Shown here in pieces: positions 11,327 to 21,872 of a stretch of 64,000 nt of DNA. The translations under genes were made by a program, and so were the position numbers. The first letter of the stretch is position 1, and each line of letters opens with the position of its first letter. The stretch is taken from the NCBI GenBank assembly GCA_032622095.1, contig CP136069.1, forward strand, positions 3,873,566 to 3,937,565, written 5' to 3'. The notes under the pieces were generated by a model, which worked only from the letters and a program-made list of their open reading frames with translations, did not search any database and was not told the DNA's origin. Source of the stretch: Siphonodentalium dalli (Eukaryota > Mollusca > Scaphopoda > Gadilida > Siphonodentaliidae).

Positions 11327-12110
11327 AAGGGGCATAACTCTGGTAAAAATTGGCGGACAGAACTTAAATTTGAATTTGACCTGTGTTTTGGTGGGAGAAA
11401 GTAATATACCAAATTATCATTGAATCCGATAAGCTCTAGTAAAGTTATCATCCGGACAACAAATTTCAGGGATTTTCCAAGTCAAATTACGTCAAATAAG
11501 GGGCATAACTCCGGTGAAAATTGGCGGACGGAACCCAAATTCTAACTTGACCTGTCTTTTCTCCTAATAAACCCACATACCAAATTTGATTGAAATCGGT
11601 TCACTCTAACTAAAGTTATCATCCGGACAACAAATTTCAGGGATTTTCTAAGTCAAATTACGTCAAAAAAGGGACCATAACTCTCGCAAAAATTATCGGA
11701 TTAAAACGAAATTCGGACTTGAGCTGTATTTCGATATATGTAATCCACAAAAAAACGGGTTTTACGTATAAACATTCCAAAATCGAGTTATCATCCGGAA
11801 ACCAAAAAACATAAGAAAAACCGAATTTTCTGAGTCGAAAAAGGGGCATAACTCTGCCAAAAATGGTCGGACAGAACCCAAGTTCGAACTTGACCTGTGT
11901 TTTGGTGGGAGAAAGTAATATACCAAATTTGGATTCATTCCGATAAACTATACTAAAGTTATCATCCGGACAACAAATTTCAAGGATTTTCTAAGTAAAA
12001 AAACGTCAAATAAGGGGCATAACTCCGGTGAAAATTGGCGGGCGGAACCCAAATTCGAACTTGAACTTACTTTTCGGCTAATAAACCCACATACCAAATT
12101 TTTTGAGGGT
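11327..12110 (+). repeat. ~170 bp tandem array (GGGGCATAACTC family), about five units
   Basis: Units beginning near 11328, 11498, 11668, 11842 and 12013 share GGGGCATAACTC, a GGCGGACAGAACCCAA-like motif, TTATCATCCGGACAACAAAT and AAGTCAAATTACGTCAAA. The third is the most diverged. It directly abuts the end of element B. A related single unit is at about 42510-42690. Confidence 0.85.
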
Positions 12111-12171
12111 GGGTTCCTCGACTCAAATCAAATATTTTTTTACCCCCGAAGCCAAGGAAATAGTAATTTAG

Positions 12172-13153
12172 TAAGCCTGTAACGATTCATCGCGATTTCG
12201 ATTCATCGCGATTTGTCATTCACAAATCTATACGCGATTCATTTGACTGTAATTTTGATACACTACGATACAGTTCCGCTTCCGTATTATGCAGTTACCA
12301 TACGAAGTCAATCGGGTCCCCTCGTTCGTTTTCGTAAGCTGTGAATGCTTACGAAGTGTTATCCGAAGTAAATCTGTAAATTTCGTTTGTTTCTGTGAGC
12401 TCGCACTTTGACCTTTGACACAAATGTTGGCGGAAGTGAAATGACTGACCTCCGTAACCTAGCCTCAGACTGTAAGACATGCTCTGATTGGTTGAATTTG
12501 ATGAACTGCTGTGATTTCAACCAATCAAATACTAGTATATTGGATATATCGTTTGCGCAAAACAACACGTGGGCCGTGGAAAGATGTCTGCTCAAGAAAG
12601 CTTAAAACTTGTCAATCCGCCAGCGGCCTACAGGTCGAAAGTCTGGCAGTATTTCGGTTTTGGGACGTACACCGTTGAAGAGGATGGAAAGCCATGCATT
12701 AAGACAGACAGAACTAAAACGTCTGCAAATTATGTTCGACGGCAACCTCTTACAAGATTGGTGTTATGACCAACATGTCGTACCATTTGAAACGACATCA
12801 TTCTCAGCCAGCTGTTGTGATTATGTGATATATAAACAGATGAGTGAGAAACTTTTCAACTCTTTTACCGACTTCAGTATCAATATGTCATGTTGTACTG
12901 GTATTTCCGGATGTGTACGAGCATCCTACAATACTAAATACTACAATACACATATAACTAAACAATTATGAAAGTCCACAGTAATATTAGAAAAACTATC
13001 ATTAAAACTCAACCTGAGAGTTGTGCAAATTTGGAGTGTTGAATAGCTATTTACTCGTAGGATCAAATTTTGCGTATCGCGATACGTATCGTATCATTGG
13101 CCCCGTATCGCGATACGTATCATATCGTGACCAAGCGTATCGTTACAGGTCTA
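12172..13153 (+). mobile_element. hAT element, 982 bp, carrying a BED-finger remnant
   Basis: The ends TAAGCCTGTAACGAT and ATCGTTACAGGTCTA are inverted repeats flanked by identical TAATTTAG (12164-12171 and 13154-13161), the 8 bp duplication expected for hAT. Subterminal regions are rich in TATCGCGATACG motifs that could bind transposase. The interior keeps an N-terminal BED-type zinc finger but not the transposase core, so it looks like an internally deleted derivative. Confidence 0.9.
12580..12830 (+). pseudogene. BED zinc finger fragment of a hAT (ZBED-like) transposase
   Basis: The first frame, from an ATG at 12584, reads a BED-finger start including SKVWQYFGF. A +/-1 frame change near 12720 is needed to reach the paired cysteines CKLC (12724-12735) and the paired histidines in YHLKRHHS (12781-12804). 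Cys2/His2 with an aromatic W..FGF start is the BED zinc-finger signature, used by hAT transposases to bind their termini. The downstream catalytic domain is absent and stops follow soon. It is read as a dead remnant of the hosting transposon; a domesticated gene is unlikely given the frame break. Confidence 0.75.
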
Positions 13154-13189
13154 TAATTTAGGGGTGCTTAATCAGATTGAATACCTTTA

Positions 13190-13260
13190 ATCTGATCATA
13201 GGTCTCCCATAGCAGATGAGGCCTAAGCAGAATGAGGTTCCCACTTCAAATCTCAGACAC
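13190..13260. repeat. Fragment of the AATGAGGTCCC palindromic family
   Basis: It includes CCTAAGCAGAATGAGGTTCC and a diverged AGACATAGACTCAGATTGAAG-like companion on the other strand, as in the cluster at 14340-14930. Confidence 0.55.
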
Positions 13261-13289
13261 ACTAAATCATGACTTGATACTTTTCTAAA

Positions 13290-13471
13290 AGGTGAATAAA
13301 TACACAGAACGACACGATGTGTAAATGGGTTTGTTGAAACGGCACAAGTGCTGTCGTGGAAGGATAGAACGAGAGGCGCTGGCATCTCGAGTTCTATCCT
13401 TCCGCGACAGCACTCGTGCCGTATCGACAAACCCATTTACACATTGTGTCGTTCTGTGTTTATTACACGCT
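13290..13471. repeat. Long foldback with ~70 bp arms
   Basis: The arms start at CACAGAACGACACGATGTG (13303) and end at CACATTGTGTCGTTCTGTG (13458), with few mismatches and a loop of about 12-20 bp around GAGGCGCTGGCATCTCGAG. Weaker complementarity extends to about 13290 and 13471. It may be a MITE or encode a long RNA hairpin. No target duplication was identified. Confidence 0.85.
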
Positions 13472-13561
13472 TCGCATTCTAGAATCCGTGAATTAAAATA
13501 CAGACTTAGAAGGTTTATTTAGGCACATGTGTGATGATGCTTTTATTTTAGAGTTCATTTT

Positions 13562-13680
13562 ACAACGAATGACCCCAAAATGACTCGTTCCCATTTACAT
13601 TCCAATTTCAACAGACATGACAAATTTTATGATCAGACTAAAGGTACGACCTGTAGCCCGTGCTAAAGGATTTAGTACTT
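13562..13680 (+). repeat. Solo fragment of a pearl-family core unit
   Basis: It contains CGAATGACCCCAAAATGACT, ATGACAAATTTTATGATCAG and GTACGACCTGTAGCCCG, matching units near 5700 in element A. Confidence 0.8.
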
Positions 13681-13739
13681 CCACATGTATTTGTAAACAT
13701 GGAACAGCAATAACATTGACCTTCTTGGAACAAGCATAT

Positions 13740-13868
13740 AATACAGTAATGCCCTCGGGGAGAGCTTTCCGATGAATGACAACAAGCCATATTTCCGACT
13801 AAATCCTGAAAAGTTACCCATAATTCTGCTTTGGTTAAGAGGTCGATTACTTAGGGCATTACTGTAGT
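13740..13868. mobile_element. Partial TA-flanked foldback MITE
   Basis: A TACAGTAATGCCC start jumps directly to the central fold (CTCGGGGAGAGCTTTCCGAT), followed by the full right arm ending GGGCATTACTG. The left arm is largely deleted. Confidence 0.8.
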
Positions 13869-14339
13869 GGACATTGGGGCTAATCATATTTACCAGTTTG
13901 AATAAAGATAGTTTTGTCTTCATTTTTCTCTTCTTATGCTTCTGCTGTCTTCTAAATGCAGCTGGTGATGAAAAATTAACAAGGCATTAACAAAAGCATG
14001 GACCATGACCAAAATCAAACTTGTTCAGTGTTACTCAAATGTGATCAATGTACCAAATATCAAGAATTTCTATTGAATATTGCCAAGGCTCAAAATAATT
14101 TTTTTCTACTCACTGTCAAAATGACAGGCACCAAATGGATGGTGTTGGTCATTTCAAAATGGTGCCTGTCAAATTTTCAGATGTACTGAATGAGACAGTA
14201 TTTAAATTTCCAATGAACTTATTATTCGTCAATGAGTGAGTTAGTGAGCGTCCAATCGCCACCCAGGAATAACCCAAGTTATTTTTATTTTTCATCGGAC
14301 AATGACCGTGACCGGCCACTTATTTTGAGCACTCATGAT
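13869..14339. other. Stretch without recognised genes; one short hairpin
   Basis: TGACAGGCACCA and its complement TGGTGCCTGTCA (about 14123-14170) form a small stem. Otherwise the sequence is AT-rich and unassigned. Confidence 0.5.
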
Positions 14340-14930
14340 TATATAGCCCTCCTCAGGAGAATTAGGTTCCCAGAGGGTGAATTTGGTGGTGCTAGCCCAC
14401 TAAATTCACCCTCTGGGGACCTCATCTGCAAATGACAGACACACTATTTCAAGACTTGTTAATGGGCAAAAAAAAGCGCCATAACTTTGTACTTAATGTT
14501 TGAATCAAGCCTGAGTTTAGTGTGCCTGTCATTTGCAGAGTGAGGTCCCCTGAGGGGGAAATTAGTGACGCTACCCCCCCATAATGGGCTAACATCACCA
14601 AATTCACCCTTTAGGGACCTCATCCTGCATGGCCTCATCTGCTATGGGAGACATAGACTCAGATTGAAGTTTTCAAATGGTGAATATATTGATGTACACC
14701 CATATTGGGAACCTCGATTATGCAATGTGTCGTCTGCCAATTTTTAGAATCTATTTGAAAGAAGCTTTCCCGAGAAGATGAGGCCCAAGAAGAATGAGGA
14801 CCCAAGAGGTTGATTTAGTGATGCTAACCCACATCGCGAGCTAGTATCACTAAATTCACCCTCTGAGGACCTCATTCTGCAAATGACAGGTACACTAACT
14901 CAGGCTTGGTTTGAATGAGCAATCTGAGGG
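14340..14930. repeat. Palindromic AATGAGGTCCC repeat cluster
   Basis: At least three foldbacks combine GGGTGAATTTGGTG/CACCAAATTCACCC and GTCATTTGCAGAATGAGG variants, separated by GGGAGACATAGACTCAGATT segments as at 1680 and 40800. Confidence 0.75.
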
Positions 14931-14993
14931 AATTGATAACTGGCTCTAAAACACACAAAGCAATGTAAACATCATAGTGAGTCAGATCATTAA

Positions 14994-15352
14994 CCCTTTA
15001 CCCAACAAACCGGCCAAAACCGGCCAAATAAAGCTTCAACAGCCTAAAATATCTTCGGTCTGTCTCAATAAAACCATACACATATGGATATCATTGGAAC
15101 CGGCTCCTTGACCACATTGTGATAGTTACAGTTATGCCCTGTGCCCTGTGCCAATGCATTCTCTTATATATGCGAGTCGACCATAGGTCACCTCGCATAT
15201 ATAAGAGAATGCATTGGCCTAAAAAAAATCTAATAATCTAATAATCTAATGTGTTAAGCCAATGCATTCTCTTATATATGCGAGGCGACCTATGGTCGAC
15301 TCGCATATATAAGAGAATGCATTGGCACAGGGCCGTTCTGTTGGGTAAAGGG
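14994..15352. mobile_element. TTAA-flanked MITE, 359 bp (piggyBac-type ends)
   Basis: Termini CCCTTTACCCAACA and TGTTGGGTAAAGGG are perfect inverted repeats flanked by TTAA (14990-14993, 15353-15356). The interior holds CCAAAACCGGCC motifs and two hairpins of the TGCCAATGCATTCTC type in opposite orientations. TTAA target and CCC-starting termini suggest piggyBac-type mobilisation. Confidence 0.88.
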
Positions 15353-15401
15353 TTAAAAATAGGTTGATGGACCATGTAGAGCGTCATCTCTCTCTCTGTT
15401 A

Positions 15402-15530
15402 TATAGAGGATCTCCAACGTGTTATGTTGTGATATAAGATTAAGTCGTAGACGAGTTGTGAATCAAATTTATGAAATGAGTTTCATAAAATCTTATATCC
15501 CAACATAACGAGTTGAAGATCTTGTATATC
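15402..15530. repeat. Foldback repeat with ~35 bp arms
   Basis: GTTATGTTGTGATATAAGAT on the left pairs with ATCTTATATCCCAACATAAC on the right, with GGATCTCCAAC/GTTGAAGATCTT at the outer edge. No open frame of note. Flanks to 15401 and 15531-16028 show nothing assignable. Confidence 0.7.
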
Positions 15531-16028
15531 ACATGAAAAAAACTAAAGCTTTATGCCTTTTTAACAACATCAGCTCTGAAGAGAACAAGTAAACTGTCTT
15601 GTGTTGGCTCAGACACTTCACCACTATACGTCAGTACTGCGCTACACGCGCAACGAAATATAGTCCCTTTTAGTGTCGTCTTTATTTTACGTCTATTGGG
15701 TTATTTATTGGTAACATTTGTCAATAATATAATTTTAATCAAACAATTAATCAGTTTTCAATAGTAATTCAGTTTATCGTTATAATGTCACGCGCGCAGG
15801 TATACAATGAAAGTGATTACCGCTTGGACTATTAGCCACTAGTGACAGATAAGAAAATATGTAATGGATTTTTCAATGATATTATAGGGGTTTCATGTGA
15901 TATAGAGTTATTCACCTTATATTGTGGATCATCAGGTTCAAATTTAACAATTTCTAACACAGCGCACCAATCACACTTCGCCCCAAATTAAAATTTCTTG
16001 TGTACTTTGCGAACAATTCCTGCATTAA

Positions 16029-16389
16029 CCCTTTCAGTGCCAAGTCCGATTTTTGTATCAACCCATATTTCCTTGATCATTTTTCAAATTTATTGATTAT
16101 AATAATGTGATTGATGGAAAGAGCTCTAAGAGCCCTGTGCCAATGCATTCTCTTATATATGCGAGTCGACCATAGGTCACCTTGCATATATAAGAGAATG
16201 CATTGGCCTAACAATTTTTACAATTTTAATAATTTGTTCTTGTATTCTTTAACAATTTTATAATTTCACCCATACAGAGCCCCAGACAAACATGAGTAGA
16301 CGACACTCTTCTATATGCTTCTATATATGTGTGGGGCTCCCTGCAGGGTAATGGATGTTTTTTATTTTATAAAGAGCTCACTGAAAGGG
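16029..16389. mobile_element. TTAA-flanked MITE, 361 bp (CCCTTTCAGTG ends)
   Basis: CCCTTTCAGTG and CACTGAAAGGG are inverted ends flanked by TTAA (16025-16028, 16390-16393). The interior carries one TGCCAATGCATTCTC hairpin and one GAGCCCCAGACA repeat. It is a sister subfamily of the CCCTTTACCC elements. Confidence 0.88.
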
Positions 16390-16644
16390 TTAAAAACTTA
16401 TTGACAGAATGAAGAATTATAAGCAGTTTTGTTGACAATTTGTTCACATATTCTCAAACTAAGTGTCCCTTTTAACAAGGTCCTCAACTGTTTACATTGT
16501 GGGCGTAATGTCAACGAAATGCAGTTGTTGCATTTACAATGCATTGAGGGTGTGTTGTGACCACATGGTAAATGGCAGAAGACAGTGTTCAAATTAAATG
16601 TGCTGCTTTGCAAATAAATGCAATTGCATTGAAATTTCTGATTT

Positions 16645-17145
16645 TTTTACCCTGTGCCAATGCATTCTCTTACATATGCGAGTCGACCATAGGTCGCCTC
16701 GCATATATAAGAGAATGCATTGGCCTAACAATTTTTTATCATTTTTTTTTATAAATTTTTCTTACAATTTTTAGGACATAAAATTAAAAACATCCATTAC
16801 CCTGCATGGAGCCCCACACATATATAGAAGCATATAGAAGAGTGTCGTCTGCTCATGTTTGTCTGGGGCTCTGTATGGGTGAAATTATAAAATTGATAAA
16901 GGATATAAGAAAAAATTATTAAAATTGTAAAAAATTGTAAAAAATAATAACAAATGATAAAAAATTGTTAGGCCAATGCATTCTCTTATATATGCGAGGC
17001 GACCTATGGTCGACTCGCATATATAAGAGAATGCATTGGCACAGGGCTCTTAGAGCTTTTTCCATCAATGTATCACATTATTATAACCAATAAATTTGAA
17101 AAATGATCAAGGAAATATGGGTTGATACAAAAATCGGACAGAGTC
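16645..17145 (-). mobile_element. Truncated reverse copy of the CCCTTTCAGTG MITE
   Basis: Its right part is the reverse complement of bases about 16040-16140 (for example ATGGGTTGATACAAAAATCG), joined to two hairpins that bracket a GAGCCCCACACATATATAG repeat. Terminal CCCTTT ends are missing. Confidence 0.7.
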
Positions 17146-17319
17146 TGGATATTTATCACACTGCTCGTTGAAGTACACTGGAACTGCATTGAAGCAACAT
17201 TGAAACTGCGAGGGGGGGGCATTTATTTTTGCGAATATGTGAACAGGAATCCCATAGAAGGTGCTCACTTGATATGCAATATCTCCCATCTAGTACGTAG
17301 AGATCATATTCCATATCTC

Positions 17320-17566
17320 CCATAGAGAGCCCCACACAGATAGAAGGATCTATTACTGAGTGTCTTCTGCTCGTGTCTGTGAGGGGCACCCTACGGGTGT
17401 TCTGTAGATGATGTCTTGAATCTCTACTATGGTTACCGCCCGTAGAGAGCCCCACACAGATAGAAGGATCTATTACTGAGTGTCTTCTGCTCGTGTCTGT
17501 GAGGGGCACCATGAAGGTTATCAGTAGATCATGCCATGAATCTCTACTCTGACTAACGCCCGTAGA
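17320..17566. repeat. Two ~120 bp tandem units of the GAGCCCCACACAGAT repeat
   Basis: Both units contain AGAGAGCCCCACACAGATAG, GTGTCTTCTGCTCGTGTCTG and a segment with CTCTACTATGG or CTCTACTCTGA. They match the larger array at 20523-21165. Confidence 0.8.
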
Positions 17567-17997
17567 GATCATATTCCACCAGTACAAAACCTGGGAACTT
17601 TTTGAAGTTTTGACAGGGAACCTTATATAATCGAAAAAATAACAAAGGGAATATATTTCTATGTTATTATATCTTTCTTAATAATGTACTTCACTGTAGA
17701 CGAAGGTCCCAACTCGAAATTTTACAATTTAAGTGAATTGTGAGCGATTTTGCTTTGCGTTTCTTACAATTATGGAACATTTCCTGGGTAATTAATTCAA
17801 TGTTTATTGCGATATTGGCTCACAAAAGTCACAGAAATACATGCAATTTCGATTTGGGATCTTCACACATAGTGAAGAACACTATTAAGGAACAGATAAT
17901 CACTAAGAAATATATGCCCTGTGTTATTGTTTTGACTTTATAAGGTTCCTTGTCAAAACTTCAAAAAGTTCACAGATTTTGTACTGGTGGAATATGA
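17567..17997. mobile_element. Foldback element, ~430 bp (CATATTCCACCAGTAC ends)
   Basis: CATATTCCACCAGTACAAAA at the left and TTTTGTACTGGTGGAATATG at the right are inverted ends, continuing inward with AAGTTTTGACAGGGAACC/GGTTCCTTGTCAAAACTT. A related copy with nested insertions lies at 21212-22085 and a left end alone at about 18590. Confidence 0.8.
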
Positions 17998-18099
17998 ACT
18001 GGGCGTTAGCCAGAGTAGAGATTCATGGCACGATCTACCGTCTAGAGTTTATCCTGAACATGGCTTTAAATTTTCAGCACAGTTCTCCAATAAATGAGG

Positions 18100-18360
18100 G
18101 CTGCAAAGTGTGCCGAAGAATTCAAATGTGAATTTAAGATTGCTTCTGGCCGCCATGTTTTTTAACGAATTTTGGAAAACATTAATGGCTCACATCTAGT
18201 GATCACCCCCAAAGATCCATATGAATTTGGTGACGATCAGATGAAGTATGTGGCCTGTAGGGTATGTTGAAGAACTTATTGATGAACGAATGGACCACGG
18301 ATTCCATTACCCATGGCAATAGCTCAAACTTGACTTCATCAAGTTGAACCAAATAGTCAG
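18100..18360 (+). repeat. Diverged single-unit pearl-like element remnant
   Basis: One degenerate core unit (CTTCTGGCCGCCATGTTTTT) is followed by CCATGGCAATAGCTCAAAC and a TCAAGTTGAACCA end. It appears to be an older relative of elements A-E. Confidence 0.7.
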
Positions 18361-18451
18361 CACCACCACAACAGTGAAAATTCCAAAGTGGAGACCTTCC
18401 CTGTACAGTAATGCCCTAAGTAAACATCTCCTTAACCACAGCAGAATTATG

Positions 18452-18711
18452 GGTATCACCCTTAGAAGAGCCCCACACAGATAGAAGGATCTGTTACTGA
18501 GTGTCGTCTGCTCGTGTCTGTGAGGGGCACCATAAGGGTTATCAGTAGATCATGCCATGATTCTCTATTCTGGCTAATGCCCATAGAGATCATATTCCAA
18601 CAGTACAAACCCTTGGAACTTATTGACAGGGAATCTTATAATGTCGATAAAATAAAACAGAGAAAATATTTCTTTTTAATATCTGTTCCTTCATAATGTA
18701 CTGCACTGTAC
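18452..18711. repeat. Segmental copy of 21078-21334
   Basis: Nearly identical sequence including CACCCTTAGAAGAGCCCCAC, ATGCCCATAGAGATCATATT and AGAAAATATTTCTTTTTAAT, ending in both copies at a TA-flanked MITE. The insertion of that MITE therefore predates or was copied with the duplication. Confidence 0.85.
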
Positions 18712-18923
18712 AGTAATGCCCTAATTAATCGACTTCTTAACCACAGCAGAATTATGGGTAACTTTTTAGGATTTAGTGGAAAATATGGCTTGTTGCCATT
18801 CACCGGAAAGGCAACCCCGAGAGCTTTCCGATGAATGTCAACAAGTCATATTTATGACTAAATCCTGTAAAGTTACCCATAATTCTGCTGTGGTTAAGGA
18901 GTCGATTTCTTAGGGCATTACTG
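18711..18923. mobile_element. Complete TA-flanked foldback MITE, 213 bp
   Basis: Long inverted arms start CAGTAATGCCCTAATTAATC and end GGGCATTACTG, with TA on both sides. Each arm carries CCACAGCAGAATTATGGGTA or its complement; the centre folds around CCCGAGAGCTTTCCG. TA duplication and CAGT ends point to Tc1/mariner-type mobilisation. Confidence 0.88.
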
Positions 18924-19079
18924 TACTAAAGTTTTGGATTATATCCCTGGTAACTATGGTAACTGATTATAACAAACCTATAGGTATCTCTATAGCAGGC
19001 GCTCTCTTGAGCGTTCTAGAACACACACTCCGACTAGTCCGTGTCATCAAATATAATGTTTAAACTGAAATGAGAAATA
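18924..19079. other. Short unassigned stretch
   Basis: No repeat or coding signal recognised. Confidence 0.4.
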
Positions 19080-19460
19080 GCAGAAACATATTTCACGAGG
19101 GTGAATTTAGTGACGCTATCATGCATAGCCTGCTACCACTGCCAAATTCTCCCTCTGGGGACCTTATTCTGAGGTTTAAGCAGAATGAGGTCTCCAGAGG
19201 GTGAATTTAGTGATGCTATCATATGGTTATCATAAGTTTGAATGGCTAATACCTTATCAACAGAGATATGCCATATGAAAAGACAGTGCATTCCATCATA
19301 GGTGGCCAAGCCTGCAAATAGTGTGCCTGTCATTTGCAGAATGAGGTCCCCAGAGGGTGAATTTAGTGATGCTATCCCACACAGGTCGGAAAGGCAATCA
19401 TCACAAAATTCACCCTCCGGGACCTCATTCTGTTTAGGCCTCATCTTCTCCCATGCAGTT
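19080..19460. repeat. Palindromic AATGAGGTCCC repeat cluster
   Basis: AGAGGGTGAATTTAGTGA units alternate with their complements and GTCATTTGCAGAATGAGG, as at 1322 and 14340. Confidence 0.75.
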
Positions 19461-19545
19461 ACAAAAGAATACATTGCAATAATCTGTTAATCAGTTAATC
19501 AGTAATTCCATTTTGCTAGATAATCATTTCCTAAATAAACAAGTA

Positions 19546-19680
19546 CAGTAATGCCACAAATAATCGACTCCTTAAACATAGCAAAATTATGGGTAACTTT
19601 TCAGGATTTAGTAGGATATAATTGGCTTGTTGCCCATAATTCTCCTGTGGTTAAAGAGTCGATTATTTAGGGCATAACTG
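19546..19680. mobile_element. Internally deleted TA-flanked MITE, ~135 bp
   Basis: Left CAGTAATGCC(A)CAAATAATCG and right GATTATTTAGGGCATAACTG termini of the foldback family are flanked by TA; the central fold and much of the right arm are missing. Confidence 0.8.
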
Positions 19681-19734
19681 TACTTGGTAATTAACAGGAA
19701 CAACCTGAATTCAATTATTATCCCTTTCATGATA

Positions 19735-19817
19735 GAGATCCTATGCCAGTGCATTCGCTTATATATGCGAGTATCTCATAGGGAGCCTCGCATATATAAG
19801 AGAATGCACTGGCTTAC
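19735..19817. repeat. Variant hairpin (TGCCAGTGCATTCGC type)
   Basis: A palindrome with ~30 bp arms like the TGCCAATGCATTCTC hairpins but with a different loop (TATCTCATAGGGAG). No TTAA-flanked host element is evident. Confidence 0.75.
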
Positions 19818-19939
19818 GAGGTCAAGGTATAATATTATATTGTTTGGCCGATGTATTATTGTATATATGAAATAATCCCTGTGGGCGACTCGCACATTTT
19901 TGCAAAATTTCAGGAAGCTACATTCAGGGAAGTGTTTAA

Positions 19940-20371
19940 CCCTTTACCCAACAGAACGGCCCTGTGCCAATGCATTCTCTTATATATGTGAGTCGACCAT
20001 ATGTCGCCTCGCATATATAAGAGAATGCATTGGCTTAACACATATTAAAAATGATAAAATTGTCAAAGAATGTAGAAAAATATTATAAAAAATGTTAAAA
20101 AATGTAAGAAAAAATTATAAAATTGTTAAAGAATGTAAGAAAAAATACATACATAGGCCAATACATTCTCTTATATATGCGAGGCGTCCTATGGTCGACT
20201 CGCATATATAAGAGAATGCATTGGCACAGGGCGTAATTGTAACCATCACAATGTGGTCAATGAACCGGTTCCAATGATATCCATATTTGTACGGTGTTAT
20301 TACAGACCGAAGATATTTTAGGCTGTTGAAGCTTTATTTGGGCGTTTTTGGCCGCTTTGGTGGGTAAAGGG
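19940..20371. mobile_element. TTAA-flanked MITE, 432 bp
   Basis: CCCTTTACCCAACA and TGGTGGGTAAAGGG ends are flanked by TTAA (19936-19939, 20372-20375). Two opposed hairpins lie inside, separated by AT-rich sequence, and a block reading ATATCTTCGG/CCGAAGATAT is shared with the copy at 14994. Confidence 0.87.
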
Positions 20372-20522
20372 TTAACATGTAGTTGAATTTGACACTGTTA
20401 TATCCAACATTTCCCTATTTCTTTGGAAACTATATGATCGATCGCGCATTCCTGTGCGCAGCCAAATTGTACTCGTAGCAACATTGCAGCTTTGCATCAG
20501 TTTGTTTTAGTTAATAATGAAC

Positions 20523-21165
20523 ATGCCATGAATCACATGTCTGTAAGGGGTACCATACGGGTTATCAGTAGATCATGCCCTGAATCTCTATTCTGGCTAA
20601 CGCCCGTAGAGAGCCCCACACAGATATAAGGATCTATTACTGAGTGTCGTCTGCACATGTCTGTAAGGGGTACCATACGGGTTATCAGTAGATCATGCCC
20701 TGAATCTCTATTCTGGCTAACGCCCGTAGAGAGCCCCACACAGATATAAGGATCTATTACTGAGTGTCGTCTGCACATGTCTGTAAGGGGTACCATACGG
20801 GTTATCAGTAGATCATGCCCTGAATCTCTATTCTGGCTAACGCCCGTAGAGAGCCCCACACAGATATAAGGATCTATTACTGAGTGTCGTCTGCACATGT
20901 CTGTAAGGGGCACCATAAGGGTTATCAGTAGATCATGCCCTGAATCTCTATTCTGGCTAACGCCCGTAGAGAGCCCCACACATATATAAGGATCTATTAC
21001 TGAGTGTCGTCTGCTCGTGTCTGTGAGGGGCACCATAAGGGTTATCAGTAGATCGTGCCATGATTCTATACTCTGGCTATCACCCTTAGAAGAGCCCCAC
21101 ACAGATAGAAGGATCTGTTACTGAGTGTCGTCTGCTCGTGTCTGTGAGGGGCACCATAAGGGTTA
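20523..21165. repeat. 120 bp tandem array, about five units
   Basis: Four units are almost identical (CATGTCTGTAAGGGGTACCA at 20538, about 20656, 20776, 20896); the last are diverged (GGGGCACCATAAGGG). Period 120 bp is a multiple of three, so a 189-codon frame is kept open on the minus strand without being a gene. Confidence 0.9.
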
Positions 21166-21334
21166 TCAGTAGATCATGCCATGATTCTCTATTCTGGCTA
21201 ATGCCCATAGAGATCATATTCCACCAGTACAAACCCTTGGAACTTATTGACAGGGAATCTTATAATGTCGATAAAATAAAACGGAGAAAATATTTCTTTT
21301 TAATATCTGTTCCTTCATAATGTACTGCTCTGTA

Positions 21335-21524
21335 CAGTAATGCCCTAATTAATCGACTTCTTAACCACAGCAGAATTATGGGTAACTTTTCAGGATTTAG
21401 TCGGAAATATGGCTTGTTGCCATTCATCAGAAAGCTCTCGTCGAGAGCTTTCAAATGAATGGCAACAAGCCATATTTCCATAATTCTGCTGTGGTTAAGA
21501 AGTCGAATAATTAGGGCATTACTG
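21335..21524. mobile_element. Complete TA-flanked foldback MITE, 190 bp
   Basis: CAGTAATGCCCTAATTAATC to GGGCATTACTG with TA on both sides; central fold CTCTCGTCGAGAGC. Nested in the element 21212-22085. Confidence 0.88.
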
Positions 21525-21634
21525 TAGGTAAAGGTCCCATCTAAAAATTTCATGATATAACTGGATATAAGCGAATTTGTGAGTGATTTTGCTTTGCGTC
21601 GCTTACAATTATGGAATTTGATCTGGGTAATTAA

Positions 21635-21872
21635 CCCTTTGAGTGCCAGGTCGATTTTTGTATCAACCCATATACCCTGTGCCAATGCATTCTCTTATAT
21701 ATGCGAGTCGATCATAGGTCGCCTCGCATATATAAGAGAATGCATTGGCCTAACAATTTGTTTTGGTTTTTTTTACAATTTTTTACAATTTTAATAATTT
21801 ATTCTTATATTCTTTAACAGACTTATTTTGTAGGTTTAGGGCCGATGAGATCGTTCCCTGGCACTCAAAGGG
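21635..21872. mobile_element. TTAA-flanked MITE, 238 bp (CCCTTTGAGTGCC ends)
   Basis: CCCTTTGAGTGCCAGG and CCTGGCACTCAAAGGG are perfect inverted ends flanked by TTAA (21631-21634, 21873-21876). It carries one hairpin and a GGGCCGATGAGATCG segment that is amplified in the array at 1797-2033. Confidence 0.88.

Noticed and set aside
20533-21102. 189-codon minus-strand repeat protein
   Set aside because: The 120 bp tandem unit is divisible by three, so a frame stays open by chance; the same unit appears elsewhere as a MITE fragment.
20523-21165. CRISPR-like regular repeats
   Set aside because: Units are ~120 bp without variable unique spacers, in a eukaryotic repeat context.
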